The translations under genes were made by a program, and so were the position numbers. Positions 43,738-55,532 of a stretch of 64,000 nucleotides of DNA are shown here, piece by piece. The notes beneath the pieces are model-generated. The model made no database searches. It worked only from the letters and a program-made list of their open reading frames with translations, and had not been told where the DNA came from. Origin of the DNA: Cylindrodendrum hubeiense. Taxonomy: Eukaryota; Ascomycota; Sordariomycetes; Hypocreales; Nectriaceae. Positions within the stretch are counted from its first letter, which is position 1, and each line of letters begins with the position of its first letter. The stretch lies in contig JAANBB010000007.1 in the NCBI GenBank assembly GCA_014621425.1, positions 310,001 through 374,000 on the forward strand, written 5' to 3'.

Positions 43738-45716
43738 CGAGCAGAAAATCAGATTAACATGGTACCGGTTAAATGGTGATATGTTATGAGCTAAGTCTTT
43801 AGGCTAGACAAGGGAAGGCCTCACTAAACGAGTCACCAATCAAGATCGCTACCTACCCAGCATCCGATCTTGGAACCCCTGCGGATTAGAGATAGCTTAG
43901 TCGCGATCGAAGAGATGACTTCTGTGATTTGCTCGAAGAGAAGCCAGAGTCGGTGACAGGGGCTCCACCAAGGTGTGCGATGTGGCAATCACACGATCTA
44001 GGGGGTCTAGAACTCATATCCACCTCAGCCTTGGCATTCCGCAAACAAGGCACCACGTAAGCCACTAAGTGCATTGAATGTTACCCAGTGAGTTAGACAC
44101 GCATCGCTGTGAATGCGTTAAGTCGTTGAGTGCAATTTTCCCGAGCCGAGGTTTTTCTTACGTGTTTGGTTTCATGGGCCGGACAGGGGGCGGACATAGG
44201 CCTCGATGTGTTTGATCGAAGTAGAGATGATCTGCAGAATGTTCATTTGGCGCGGTAGAGAAAAATCTTCACAATAGTGATGTCGCCTGGTTGATAGAAG
44301 CACCTCTGTTCGGTCGTGAGATGCCGGTTGATTGGATGCCGGCCGGTTGGACTGCCGGGGCCGTCTGAGACATTTCGTGCCGCCCACTTGAGAAAAGCAT
44401 TTGAGCTCCACATCTGCCTCGTGGCAGGAGGCCCGCTAATTATGAGCGACTTGGCTGCGGAGTCGATCTCGGTAGCTACACCCGTAGAGACCTGAGTGCC
44501 GTTGAAGAAGACAAGAGGCTGATTTGACATGAATTACATGTTCTACGTTGCACCGATCTGGTTTTAACACCCTGGTACACATTGACAGGAATAGAGTGAG
44601 TAGTGATAATGGTGTCGAACTTGACCTGTCCACGGACCCCCCGACATCGGAGCGCCGCTTGCGGAAGAATGCTGGCACCTTGGCTTCTCCCCATCCGTCG
44701 TTCATTGCCCCAATGTGGTATGGCAGTGCTGACCAGGGACTCCGAGCATGTGATGCCCTCGGAGGCCCCATCGTGACGGCAGTTGCCGGTTCGACAGACT
44801 TCCGCATCTTTCTTCTAGGTGGCTTCAGGGCTAAGTCAGGGAGTCTAGGGGCCGAGGTATGAATTATTAAATACGGTCAAGAGTTTTATTGCATATGTAC
44901 GATATGATCTGGCGTGTATCTTGTGTGCATGCGTTGGAGAACAGCCGTTCATGATTCGCACCAGCAGACAACACCAGTCATCAGGCACATCGACCCGCCT
45001 TTTTCCGCGACTTGAGTCGTTATCCCTGTTGCTCAGGTGAGATTGAGATGGACTTCGCACAGACCGAGCAAGGGCGGAAACGCGTTACCGAGGCTTCCTT
45101 CACCTTGTTGTTACGCCCTGGTTTGACCGTTTTGACGGCACTAAAATAGTCCCATGTGTCAGACCCACCACCCCATGCGACTCCAAGCGGAGCATTAGAC
45201 CCATTCTGTGCTTCGGTTGCATGGTGAGCCTGTAACTGGCCGATAGTGAGACGCCGGATAGCCGACCCCTATCCTAGATCAGGACTGATGTTCTCTGACC
45301 CTGGATGCATCGCTCCAATAAAAGCATCTGATATTCAGCGGAGCGAAGACGTTTATGGACATTTCACGAACCCAGGGTACGGACGTTCAACAGAAAAGAA
45401 AAACGGGGGCCCGGGGATCGTGATATGGATTCCCATTTGGCCGCCTCCTTGTCAATTCTCCACCGAGGCCTGAAGTTGTTGGTGCTGCTCCTGAAACTCA
45501 AGACGGACGAATGCCCCGTACGGATGCCACGTATGCGGCTTAGATGCATTAGTTCTATGGGATGTGTCTGCAAACGGAATCATACGAGCTTGATGTGGAT
45601 AAATAAAATACCGGTTAGATCATCGTGTTGATTTTGACTTTCGCTTGTCTCTAGGATATTTCCACTGAGCTCAGGATCTTCCCCATTAATTAAATTTTCC
45701 GATCTAGTGGTCCACC
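43738..45716. other. Intergenic, no recognised gene
   Basis: About 2 kb with overlapping short frames on both strands (the longest, ~120 codons, at 44436-44807) and no domain I recognise. The segment 44240-44870 has somewhat higher GC and could be an old coding remnant. The last 100 bp before 45717 form the SDR promoter, with the start in ideal context (CCACCATGG). Confidence 0.5.
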
Positions 45717-46775
45717 ATGGTTCCCCTCATTCCTGCCACGGTCAAGATTGGCCTCATCATCGGCGACGTCCTCATCCAGCCGGCGCTGTCAGCCTCGGTG
45801 CTCGCCTTGCTATCATATGGCCCTGCCGATATTGTCAGCCGCATATCCGAATTGGGGTTCTTACAGGATTCGATTGGGTTAGGCGGTCTCAAGGTTGTCC
45901 TGAAGGTCCTCCTTGGTCTCGGGCTTGTGAGAGCGGCGAGCCGACTGGCCGACGGACTCGCCCTGAACAACTGGCGTCTTCCGTCTAAAAAAGAGTGGGA
46001 CTGGAATCAAGAAGTAGCAGTCATCACTGGCGGCTGCGGTGGCATCGGAAAGGCCATCGTGGTTGGCCTTGTCGAAAAGGGACTGAAGGTTGCGATTCTC
46101 GACTACGCAGATCTCCCTGCGGACCTAGCGGAGATCGACGCCGTCTCGTACTGGAAATGCGACGTCACCTCCGAATCCGATATTGCGGAAGCCGCTGATG
46201 GAATTAGAGAGACTCTGGGCCACCCATCGATCCTCATCAATAACGCTGGCGTCGCGGGCCCACACTCCATTCTCGAGACGTCACAGGATGATCTGAAGAG
46301 AATTTTCGGCATCAATGTTATTTCCCACTGGTCAACAACCAAGCAGTTCTTGCCTGCCATGATATCCAAAAACAAGGGGCACGTCGTCACGGTCTCTAGC
46401 TTGATGTCCTACGTGCCGCTGCCAAAGGTTGTGGATTACGCAGCAACCAAGTCCGGGATACAGGCATTCCACCAAGGCCTGGGATGTGAGCTCAAGTTTC
46501 TCTACAATGCGCCTGCAGTTATGACAACCATCGTCTCCCCGATGTGGGTGGAAACTGGTATGACAAAACGGCAAGCAGCCAAGTCTGAGGCAACACGAAA
46601 GAAGATGATGCAACCGGACTATGTCGCCAGAAAAGTCTTGGATCAGCTATTCAGCTGTCGCAGTGGGCAAATCTTCCTCCCTGAAAATGCGACCTGGTTG
46701 ACAGCGGTTGGAGGTTTCCCAAATTGGCTGCAGGAGTCAATCAAGGATATGGGAGGAAAGATGGCTACTCAATAG
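45717..46775 (+). CDS. Membrane-anchored short-chain dehydrogenase/reductase (RDH/17beta-HSD11-like)
   Basis: An intact, intronless 352-residue protein with ATG in strong context. Residues ~10-80 are hydrophobic (LIIGDVLIQPALSASVLALL; VVLKVLLGLGL), predicted to anchor it to ER or lipid-droplet membrane as in retinol-dehydrogenase / 17beta-HSD11 relatives. The classical SDR core is complete: cofactor motif TGGCGGIG at 104-111, NNAG at 175-178, catalytic Ser228 (VSS) and Tyr241-x3-Lys245 (YAATK). The Asp at the end of beta-2 (ILDYADL) favours NAD(H). It likely oxidises or reduces a lipid or secondary-metabolite alcohol/ketone. It converges on the downstream zinc-cluster regulator with only 109 bp between stops. 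Confidence 0.9.
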   Translation: MVPLIPATVKIGLIIGDVLIQPALSASVLALLSYGPADIVSRISELGFLQDSIGLGGLKVVLKVLLGLGLVRAASRLADGLALNNWRLPSKKEWDWNQEVAVITGGCGGIGKAIVVGLVEKGLKVAILDYADLPADLAEIDAVSYWKCDVTSESDIAEAADGIRETLGHPSILINNAGVAGPHSILETSQDDLKRIFGINVISHWSTTKQFLPAMISKNKGHVVTVSSLMSYVPLPKVVDYAATKSGIQAFHQGLGCELKFLYNAPAVMTTIVSPMWVETGMTKRQAAKSEATRKKMMQPDYVARKVLDQLFSCRSGQIFLPENATWLTAVGGFPNWLQESIKDMGGKMATQ

Positions 46776-46884
46776 TGTGTCGAACAGAAATCTAATAGTG
46801 TATAATGATGATCACGCTTATCAGATTTCCCAATGAAGAGAATACAATTTGGCCACGTCTAAGAGAGATACGAGCGAGTGAAAC

Positions 46885-49179
46885 TCAACCCGAGCCACTG
46901 TTAATGTCCCATCTGTCAAAATCAAACTCCGGAAGACTATTCAAAATACCCGGTGCTGACCCTACACCTGACGCGCCGAGGTAAACATCTCCAAATAATG
47001 AAAAGTCCTCCAAATTTGACCAGGACGTGAAATTGGCTCCTTGCATCAGTGGCTCACTTGAAGCAAGATAGTGAGAGCCACCGGGTACCATTAGATTCTT
47101 CGGATCACTATTGATACTGCTCGCATCACTGGTGGTAGTCCTACTTGGTAGATATACCATGGGCTCAATGAATTGGCCTGAAGGACCGTTTCGATCTAGG
47201 TTGTCAATACACCATCTGGCCAAGTTGGAGAGAACATAATTGAAAGCCACGGGTATGTCGAGCCGTTCCTGACCCGCAACTAAGTCAAGTCTCTCTATTA
47301 TCCGAGCGAGAAACTGTTTCGGAGTCCAGTTTTTATCGAGTACCGAACTTTCTTCGCTGCCGTTTGTATGTGTTGATATGTAAACTTTGATCAAAACGAC
47401 CACGGCGTAAGCCATTCTCGTGCAGGTAATGACTGGGACTGATCGAAGAACCTCGACGGGGAGGTTAATGAATGTGGTAATGAGCTTTTGGGCTGATGCA
47501 GCACACTGGGTGATGGCTCCTGTGACATTCATCTGACCTGCGCTCTGCGGCTTCTTTGCCAATGGTCGTGCCCGTATAACGTACGGAGGGCGGAAATCGG
47601 TGATTTCGTGGTCGTCGTAGAGGGCAGGCTCATCGAGGCTGATTAAAATCATTTGGTAGTGTATCTCAAGGGGCCCTTCAACAAAGTTAGCGAAAGGCTC
47701 TCTGATAACTCGGCCATGATGCTTACCACACATGATATCTTCTGCAATTGACTGCCTCCACTTGGCTACCGCTTCAGCACAGTGCTTCAGAATGAAGCGC
47801 GTACGGGTATCAGAATAATCTACAGATATCCCTTCGTCAAACCCAACCATTGTGAGACTCTCTTCAGCGAGTCGTTGTAACCTGGCCCAGGCGAGTAACC
47901 GACGATCGCTCAAATGAAGAAATGGTGTTATCTCGAGGACTTTCATGCAGCGTTCAACCAAGGGCCCATATCGAAGTACAGTTGGTCGACGAAAGGAAAG
48001 CGCAATGCTAGAATGAGATCTGATTAGTTTGGTACGACCTTGTGGGTGAGTTAGAACTCACCTCGAGCAAAGAAAATAGCATGCGATGAAACTCCTACAA
48101 GTCTCCACCAATTGATCTGATGGAACCAAGGCGTTTTCAGGCTCGGGGATTTTGTAGAGTTCGTCATTCGACGATTGGAGATCCATGACCATTGTTGCTG
48201 CCATCTGTGCAGACTGGCTGAACTTGAGTCCCTGGAACTTTTCAGGAGGCTGTTGCCATGTTGCCATGATCAAAAGTGCCTGAATTAGATCCAGAGACTT
48301 TTCCCCTGCCACTGCCACCTTCTCTGCTAGAAACCTTCCAGTGTCCTGGAACAAAGCCCTGGATAGGCATGGATCTGTGGCGCTGGACGCGACGGTGAGA
48401 ATTGCCCGAAACAGTGCAGGCCGGACTCCGCGGGTGGCTTCGCATGTCGATGACTCTGGCACATGGACAAGCGGATAGAGTGGTGCAAGGTTATGACAAA
48501 AGGCCCAGTATAGTCCTTCCGCTTGACTATGGCTGAGAAGGCCCCTCGAGACCGGATCTGCTGTCGCACTATCGGGAGAAGCTGAGAGCAGGAGTGTGTC
48601 AGGAGTACCCGAAGTTACTGCTGGAGATCGGCCATCCGAAAGCGCTGGTAATTGTGCATCGCTGTCTTCAATTGAACCAGACAGCGAGACAAGGGGCGCG
48701 CCTCGCACTTCGTTGATGTTGCTTTGAATCTCTTGGAACTTTCGCTCAAGTTCTTTGATCCTCGCTTCGTTTCTCTTCCGCGTCTTTTTGATAGCAGGAG
48801 GAACGAAGACACAATCAATTTCAAGTTTCAGACACCTGGCGCATTTCTTCTGGCCTGGCTGCAGATCTTGTGGTGCAATGACGCATTTGATCCGACGATG
48901 GCGGCAGCCCTGTTTAGGAACCAAATTAGACACCGCGATCTGGCGAGAACAAGCAACACGTACCTGGCATGTCCGGTTTAGCCCGACTGAGCTGGAATTC
49001 TGGGCCCGCGCATCACTACCCGGGACATCTGCCGGGGTCGAACTCATCGCAGGGCTTGATTTGAGGGTCAGTGGTGAATGAAAATGGAAGTCTGGAGTTC
49101 TTCGGGGCTGGTTAAGAGGTCGGCACCGATCGACCATCGGAGAGCGGAAGCTTATTCTCGACCGCGCTGGCTTAGTCAT
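46885..49179 (-). CDS. Zn2Cys6 transcription factor with an expanded zinc-cluster loop
   Basis: Exons 49179-48964, 48909-48062 and 48007-46885 give 728 residues. Intron 1 (54 bp, GTACGT...AAACAG) splits the zinc cluster between its first two Cys. It is a multiple of three and stop-free, so unspliced RNA would insert 18 residues into the cluster. After splicing: C71-x2-C74-x6-C81-x13-C95-x2-C98-x6-C105. The x13 loop is longer than the usual 5-9, a variant seen in some fungal factors with a C-terminal coiled coil; a KTRKRNEARIKELERKFQEIQSNI helix follows at once. Intron 2 is 54 bp (GTGAGT...TTCTAG). The central and C-terminal regions are the normal fungal regulatory domain. An internal ATG at 49047 is an alternative start. 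Divergent from the metallo-hydrolase gene across 366 bp, so probably its regulator. Confidence 0.88.
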
Positions 49180-49545
49180 TTCTCGGCGGTGCGTGAGATC
49201 ACTTCAAGTGGCGTCAATCTCACCCAAGAAGAGTTTAGGTAGCTCAGTAGGACAGAGGCTCAGACGTACGTATCCTGGACCGAGCTAAGCATGAAAAAGG
49301 CCCACAGATTATTGGGGCCGCGCGCGCTCATCATCAGCCGTCCTTGGGTAGCTATTCAGCTCCGCGTGCACTGTTAGGTACCCAAATCGCTTCAGAAGTG
49401 GTGATGGTAGTATTAGTGAGGCTTGATATTTAAAGGCAACTAGATAATCAATTGACACCGATATCTCCTCAACTTCCCATTCCATCATCAACTCTGCTCT
49501 ATCTCAAGCTACTTCTATACTCATCAAACCCTTCCCGTTCTCAAC
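49180..49545. promoter_or_regulatory. Divergent promoter, zinc-cluster factor / MBL-fold hydrolase
   Basis: 366 bp shared by a regulator and an enzyme gene. No certain operator; a CGG-type palindrome search would be the test. Confidence 0.4.
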
Positions 49546-51650
49546 ATGGTGCCTTCCAAGATAATTGGCCTTTCTCTCCTTTCGGCTGTTTTGACAGCTG
49601 CTCTTCCTTTAGTGGAGACATCATGCTCAGTCAAAGATGTACTTGACTCGGCTCTGGAAGCTCTCGGTGGCGAGTCTGCTTTCCAAAATCTTCATGGTGT
49701 CACTTACCATTCCCCAAAGTACCATTCCAGCTAAAAATGAGGTTGCCATTTTCTGATTTTCAGTAGTACCTATCGCTCCCGAAGTCTCATGCAAAGCTAC
49801 GAATTGACGAGAGCTGATATAGGTATCGCGATCTCGGGACATCAAAACATCTCATTCAGTTTCACTTCGGACGAATTGCAACAGAGAATTGACAGGCAAT
49901 TTGTCCCAAGTGGTGAGCCAAGTTCAACAAATAATGGTGACATGAACTGATAAACATGTAGGGTACTGGGTATGGGGATCTCCAACGCTCGAACCGTTTG
50001 ACTTTTCACTCGTGGTTCAGAGCGGTCACGATGGGTTTGCTTGCTACGTGCATGGGAACAACCAGATCTGGCTTCCATCAAACCTCGCTTCCGGATACAC
50101 AGATTGTGTGTCGAAATCTATTCATCAATTGGTTCACCATGTTAATTGATGCGACAGCTGCGCTTGCGGAGTACATGGTATTGCATGGTAACATGCTCGA
50201 CCCGAGGCTGGTTCAGAAGGTACATATACATCCGCTCCATGCAGCAATACTATGCTAACTAGCCAAGTTGAAATCAAGCAAAAGTACATCTATCTCGAAG
50301 TCAATCATCAACAATATTGAAATGCTTAGCGGTATGAGAAAAGTTTCTTGCCGAGATCGTGTCTGATAATGTCATAGTTTACGACTCTCATCTCGACCTA
50401 ACTGTCATCTTTGATCCTTCTAGCAATTTGCCCTACATAGTCCGAACGTTAGAGGATCATCCAATTTACGGAGCATCAACCTTTGATATCTACCTCACAA
50501 ACTACAAAGCGGTCGAAGGTCTGCAGTTCCCTCATCAGATCCAGAGCATCTACAACTCCTCGTCTCAGAATCTTGACGCTGTCTTGGAGGACTATGCAAT
50601 TGAGCAGATAACATTGAACCCGAAGTTCCCACCCAAATTCGTTGATGGGATACCAGAGGAAGAGAGCATGTCCCCCAAGGCGGCACCCAAGAAAGTTCAT
50701 GGCTTATCACATGCGCGCATCACAGAGTTCAGTTCGAACATGCTCTGGGCTGGAATGAAGAACACGACTTCGAAAGACCTCAAAGTGGAGCAACCAATTC
50801 CAGGACTGCCCTCTGTGCACTGGCTGATTGTCGACGACGATACTTTGGGTGTTAAACAAATGATTCTTGAGTTTGAGACCGAAGTTATTGTGTGTGACGC
50901 GGCACCTCAATATAGCAGCAACGTCATTCAATGGATCGCTGAGAATTTGAACAAGCCGATTACGCACCTCTGGGTAAGTGGTAGAAAAAATGGATATAAT
51001 GAGGGACTTTTTCTCACAACGGGTTAGCCAACACACCACCACCGCGATCACAGCGGAGGAGCTAAAGAATATGTTGAAGCTGGCGCGAAGCTCATCGTAC
51101 CCGAGATGGCGGTCAAGTACTGGTCTAGTATTCCAAATGCGACACTTGTGACCTTCAAGTGAGCTTGAAATCTCGACCTTACTTTAAACACGGCCTTACT
51201 GACTCGAGGTGTAGCGATACGCATCCCTATGTCCATTCCGATGAGAATATCCAGGCCTGGTTTATGTGGGAACAACAAGCATCCCACGCCGCAGACTGGT
51301 CCTACAGCTTTGTTACCACCAAATGTCCATCCCATGACTCCCCTGTGGCTGTTCTAGAAGCAGACGTGTGGCAAGCGGGTATGCCGGCTGAGCAGTCCGA
51401 TCAAGCCTTAATGAGACAGTGGCTTGATCAGGTGGTGGGTGACGGTCTAACCGAGAAGGCGATGTAAGTGTTGATCCTCATATCGAATAAACGGCAAGCA
51501 GGTTTTGATAATATACGCAGCGTTCTTCCTACTCACGGGCAGGTTACACCGCTTCTTGATTTGGTCAACATTACTGGGTATGCATACCCAAAACTGTCGA
51601 CCCTTGACTGGAGAGCTGGGGCTGCGAAATGCGAAAATCATGGAAATTAA
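49546..51650 (+). CDS. Secreted metallo-beta-lactamase-fold hydrolase, nine exons
   Basis: Exons: 49546-49718, 49764-49912, 49962-50105, 50158-50219, 50268-50331, 50378-50973, 51028-51158, 51215-51463 and 51521-51650. The eight introns are 45-57 bp, all GT-AG; phases close and total 565 residues without stops. The weakest splice site is the acceptor CCAAG at 50267. A signal peptide (~residues 1-20, LLSAVLTAALPLVET) precedes an N-terminal beta-rich domain (GHQNISFSF, SHLDLTVIFDP, NYKAVEGLQFPHQI). The C-terminal MBL domain has HWLIVDDDTLGV and the zinc motif PTHHHRDHSGG (His399, His401, Asp403, His404). Further candidate ligands are in DTHPYVHSD and LPTHGQ. MBL-fold enzymes hydrolyse esters, lactones, thioesters or amides with one or two metal ions; this fungal subgroup with an extra N-terminal domain has no assigned substrate that I know. 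Confidence 0.85.
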
Positions 51651-51975
51651 CTACCTGAACCCCACCTGGTTTTCAGCTCGACTAGATTTAATTTGTTCAG
51701 GCCTCAGATGAAGGGAATAGCTTTACATACTGATGCCGCTGATTCGTTGGTGTTCCAATGAATATTCCGACCTTTGTCAGTCCTTCTGAGGGTGGCCAAG
51801 TAAACGCTGGTACAGTGAAACAGCATAGTAAAGTCTATATATGTAGAATCACTATGTCCAAATTGTAAAGTTCACTGATTGATGAATTATTTCCCAACCA
51901 TAGCTAGCGATGCCAATAAATGACATCAGCGGGGACTATATTTAATTGTACAAAGTCCGAATCGTGTCCAAAGCC
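51651..51975. other. Short 3'-to-3' gap, nothing recognised
   Basis: 325 bp between convergent ends, A/T-rich, probably 3' UTRs. Confidence 0.5.
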
Positions 51976-52455
51976 TCAACTCCTCTGGATACCGTTCTGA
52001 ACCAGCGGCTTCATGGTTGAGAAAGCATATCTTGCAATCTTCCAGTTACCATCCTCCTTCTTCATAATGAACAGCTCCTGGTTTGCATGCGGCTCTGACT
52101 CTTGCGTTGCCAACATCGTTTTGGTACCCTCCGCCGTCGTCCTGGCGAAACCCCAATCCGGTGACATAACGACGACCTCCTCGATTTCAAAGGAGATAAC
52201 GAGTTGCACGGACGCAAAGATGCGCGTGTATGACTCAAGAAGAGCCTGGGTGCCCGCGCTCGCGGAAAAGTGCGGCGGCATTATGACACCATCTGTAGTG
52301 TACAGAGCAACCGCATCCTCCACATTGCGGCTTTTCAGGGCCGCACCGTAGGCATGGAGGACAGCGATGATTGCTTCAGCTTCGGAGGATGACACTGGAG
52401 CAAGTTTGATGTAAGTTAAGAGGTCTAAGCATCCACTCAAGTTGATGAACCTACT
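51976..52455 (-). CDS. NTF2-like (SnoaL/SgcJ-type) small protein; start codon assembled by splicing
   Basis: The open frame runs to 52512 but has no upstream ATG. A 60-bp intron, 52395-52454 (donor GTAGGT, branch-like CTTAAC, acceptor CTCCAG), joins ...ACAACCA to TGTCATCC, so the A at 52455 and the TG at 52394-52393 form the initiator ATG in an ideal ACCATG context. The product is 139 residues (MSSSEAEAIIAVLHAYGAAL...), the usual family length. The fold signature is clear: an N-terminal helix, then ALYTTDGVIMPPHFSASAG, an EIEEVVVMSPDWGFARTTAEG strand pair and NQELFIMKKEDGNWKIARYAFST, typical of SnoaL-like cone-shaped alpha+beta barrels. Such proteins are small cyclases, isomerases or binding proteins; fungal copies often flank metabolic clusters. 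The substrate is unknown and there is no signal peptide. Confidence 0.8.
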   Translation of the reverse strand, partial: SRFINLSGCLDLLTYIKLAPVSSSEAEAIIAVLHAYGAALKSRNVEDAVALYTTDGVIMPPHFSASAGTQALLESYTRIFASVQLVISFEIEEVVVMSPDWGFARTTAEGTKTMLATQESEPHANQELFIMKKEDGNWKIARYAFSTMKPLVQNGIQRS

Positions 52456-53861
52456 GGTTGTGATTGCAGGTTGTTGGAGTTTACGTAACGCTTTCAAAAT
52501 GTCTTGCACCACTTGGCGTCAGATCTTGGAAGTTCTCAAAGTTATAATTGAATTGCTTTAATTATCTTTCATAATATGTAGTATAGTCTCTTATATACTC
52601 AGTCCAGCGTAAGTGGGGGGTTCCACCTGCCTTGACTCGTGGGTGGAGTGGGGAGGCTAGATAGCGTTATCTAGAAAGGTGGGGGATTTGGAGTCGTGTC
52701 AAGAGTGGATGGACTGTCTACGCTTAACCAAGTTAAATAGAACTTCATAGAAGAACATTGAGGGTTCTACTTCTCATCCAAATCCCTGTAACTCGATAGA
52801 TTGGCTGGTTAGGCAGCCCCATGAATGCCAATGTCCAACGTATCAACGTCGCTTTGGGTAGCCAAGTAGTTCTTAACAATTGTATGATCTACCTGTTATT
52901 GGTTTATTTATGGGTCGGCATGCAGTTGCGACCGGCACCAATTTATCGAGGTTTTACCGTAAAACTAACAATCATGTTGTGCGAGAAGTGCCATACTATC
53001 CGTCTTGATAAATCCGCGTCAAGACAACCATTTGGTTCCTCATGGAAGGGTCAAATAGCTAAATAAAACGGCCAATTCAGGATGTCATCTATGCAGAATT
53101 GCTTGCGCGGGGATTGAGATGAAACCTGGTGGGGCCAACATCGAGTCGCTGGGGGTGATGATAAAAATACTTGGTAAGAACTGACGTCAGCAACGAGGTT
53201 TCCTCTATAGATGTTTCCCAAAAGTCAACTTTGCAGTCTTCGAATCCCACTATCTTGCTCACAATCCTGTGGGTTTTTAGAGGATTGACTTGCCGTGTGA
53301 GTCAGCATCGAGCCTACTTACCTTGGTCCTTTGAGCCCAGCTAAATGCCGATGAGGCCCGAATCGAGTGTGTATTACGCATTAATAATATACAACGATTG
53401 TTGTACCTACCTATCTTAGTACAAGGGGACTCCTTCGTTTGGCAGCTTAGCCTTTACTCTTGGAACAGGACGAACTTATGGGGATTTCCATCGCCAATCT
53501 ATCAGCGGGTGAATCCCTGGGTGTGCAGTCAATACGATCTGTGGCTAATTCTCAGTCCAAGTGGAAGTTGGCCCTGGGAGTCAGGTGATGTGTGCATAGA
53601 GTTGCGTTGCCAATTCTAATTTGAAGATCAAAACACGTGTAAATAACTACTCTATATCAGGCCTAAAACCTCAGTGACGCCTTGGCTGAGAGCTTGCTTA
53701 AGTGCTGGGATTTTTCCCTCATTAACAGCAAAGCTCCGGCTAGCCAGTTTCCTATGACCGGTTGTGATATATGTGAAGTCTAACTCCTTGATATCTGGGG
53801 ATGTTAAAGACTTGTAAATTGGCGTTGGACAAGATTGGTTATACTTACGTCTCATGCAAGG
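52456..53861. other. Intergenic, nothing recognised
   Basis: 1.4 kb, A/T-rich; short open frames only. The near side is the NTF2-like gene's 5' leader and promoter. Confidence 0.5.
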
Positions 53862-54221
53862 CTACACTTTGGCATTGCGTCGACAGCTCCGCCCGACCGT
53901 AGAACATAGTATCCCATGTTTCGTTTGAAGAGATAGAATTTTGACACATAGATCTTCTATCTCTGCTCTTGTTGCCTCGATGGTTGCCTTGCGATACTCC
54001 TCTGTTTCCCACCTCGTGATATTGGCATTGCCTTTGTTGATCTCTCGTATTTTTCTCTCCACCTCTTGACATATTGGGCAAGCCTCAACCATGAAAATGG
54101 TTTCGTGAACCAGCTTCATTCCACACGTTTCGCCAATACGATATTCTCGGGCGCACTGTTTGCGAAAATTCTTCCATTTAAAGTATCCACAACTCCACCG
54201 GGTTTGATCATAAAAACACAT
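53862..54221 (-). CDS. Small Cys-rich conserved hypothetical protein
   Basis: A 119-residue frame from the ATG at 54221. Ten cysteines, with CFYDQTRWSCGYFKWKNFRKQC and GETCG near the N-terminus and a CPICQEVERK pair, then a predicted helical, charged C-terminal half (EEYRKATIEATRAEIEDLCVKILSLQ) with coiled-coil character. The opening resembles a family of small fungal proteins with W-x-C-G-x(1,2)-W and G-E-T-C-G motifs that I recognise only as uncharacterised. No signal peptide, so it is not an obvious secreted effector; metal binding by the Cys pairs is possible. A short 3' exon is conceivable. Function unknown. Confidence 0.55.
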   Translation of the reverse strand: MCFYDQTRWSCGYFKWKNFRKQCAREYRIGETCGMKLVHETIFMVEACPICQEVERKIREINKGNANITRWETEEYRKATIEATRAEIEDLCVKILSLQTKHGILCSTVGRSCRRNAKV

Positions 54222-55532
54222 GATGAATAAATGGTCTGGAAAGAAAAGGAAGCGAATCTGAAAAGTGATTTTCGGAAGTTACTGGGGCATGACGGTTATA
54301 AATAATCGAGGCATCTAACATAGCTTAGGGTGGATAACTTACGGTGGTTTTTGCGGACCCAGACTATCAAACTTATCTAACATATGCATGTTGGTCCAAC
54401 TCATGTGACGCTGTGTGGGCGCGAAGGCAACCGCTCTGGTGGGCCTTCTTTTCGGTGTTAGTTGTGTCACCAAGGTCGTTGGGGAGGGGCTCATTCAAAA
54501 CCCCATTCGCCACCGTAAATAGCGTAACCACTCTGTCGGTACCGACACTACGCGATTTTTGTAGCAAAGGGATGGGTCATGCGTGATTCTGGCAATAATT
54601 CCTTACCTTGACGGGTTGAAAGTTTGACCCCAGCGACGTTGGCAAGGCCAGCGCTAAAGCGAAGTTTCTTATTGGACCGGGGGGTGGAATGTTGACAGTT
54701 CACACCCAGGAGCCTCATGTTGGCGATGAATTGATATAATAGCAAATCCTTAACAGAGTTGTGGCCCTCCTGGATGTTAATGCGCATCCCTCGAGTGGTG
54801 ATCGCTGACGATGTCGCAGACATTTGTTTTATTTTCCATACTCGGTATTCTCCTTGCGCTCTCACTCTTATCTGAGGTTTAGCGGGGTTCTTCCCGACCA
54901 GGCTGCACCAGTGCCGCTATATTCATATCACATCCATCGGCGCTTAGAACAGATCTCATGCGGATAATTTACAAAATCAACCGGTTTGAACTTACTGGTG
55001 TGCTGGAGAATATGGGCCCACGGACTATGCCGACACGTATGGATTATCGAAGTATCTTCCTCTCTATCTCATTGGTTAATTGCGGCCTGTCTTCCACAGG
55101 AAGATCCGCTAACTGTTGGGGCCAGAGTTCTAACGCCTCAGACCGTATTTAGTGTGTTCAGTTGTGAGTTGACTCGAGAGTTAAGTTAGTCGGAGATAAT
55201 CCCATGCATCAAGGTTATGATGGGCGGCAAGAGTGGGCAGAGGAGTCGCAGTAGCATCTGGACGGGAAGTCAGGCTCAAAGTGGGCGATGTTCTGCCTTA
55301 CATATCGTCTAGTCATACACATACACTTCTGTTGTGATTACTTCACCAAGCTGATAGCCTATCTACAGGAGAACCTGGGTGATGTACCACCGTGCGAGCT
55401 TGATCAAAATGACTGTTGGTTTGCTACGCGCCAGCCTTAAAAGCTCAGCCTGACCCCTCACTCAACAATTCTGTAATCTCAACTCAACGCATCCAACTTG
55501 CATAATTCTCGAGCCATCTCGATATCTGCAAA
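54222..55532. other. Intergenic, nothing recognised
   Basis: 1.3 kb. Short frames on both strands lack domains. The end is the promoter of the MYND-finger gene. Confidence 0.5.

Noticed and set aside
44436..44807. 124-codon minus-strand frame between esterase and SDR
   Set aside because: No domain, unclear start, overlaps other frames of similar length; not supported as a gene.
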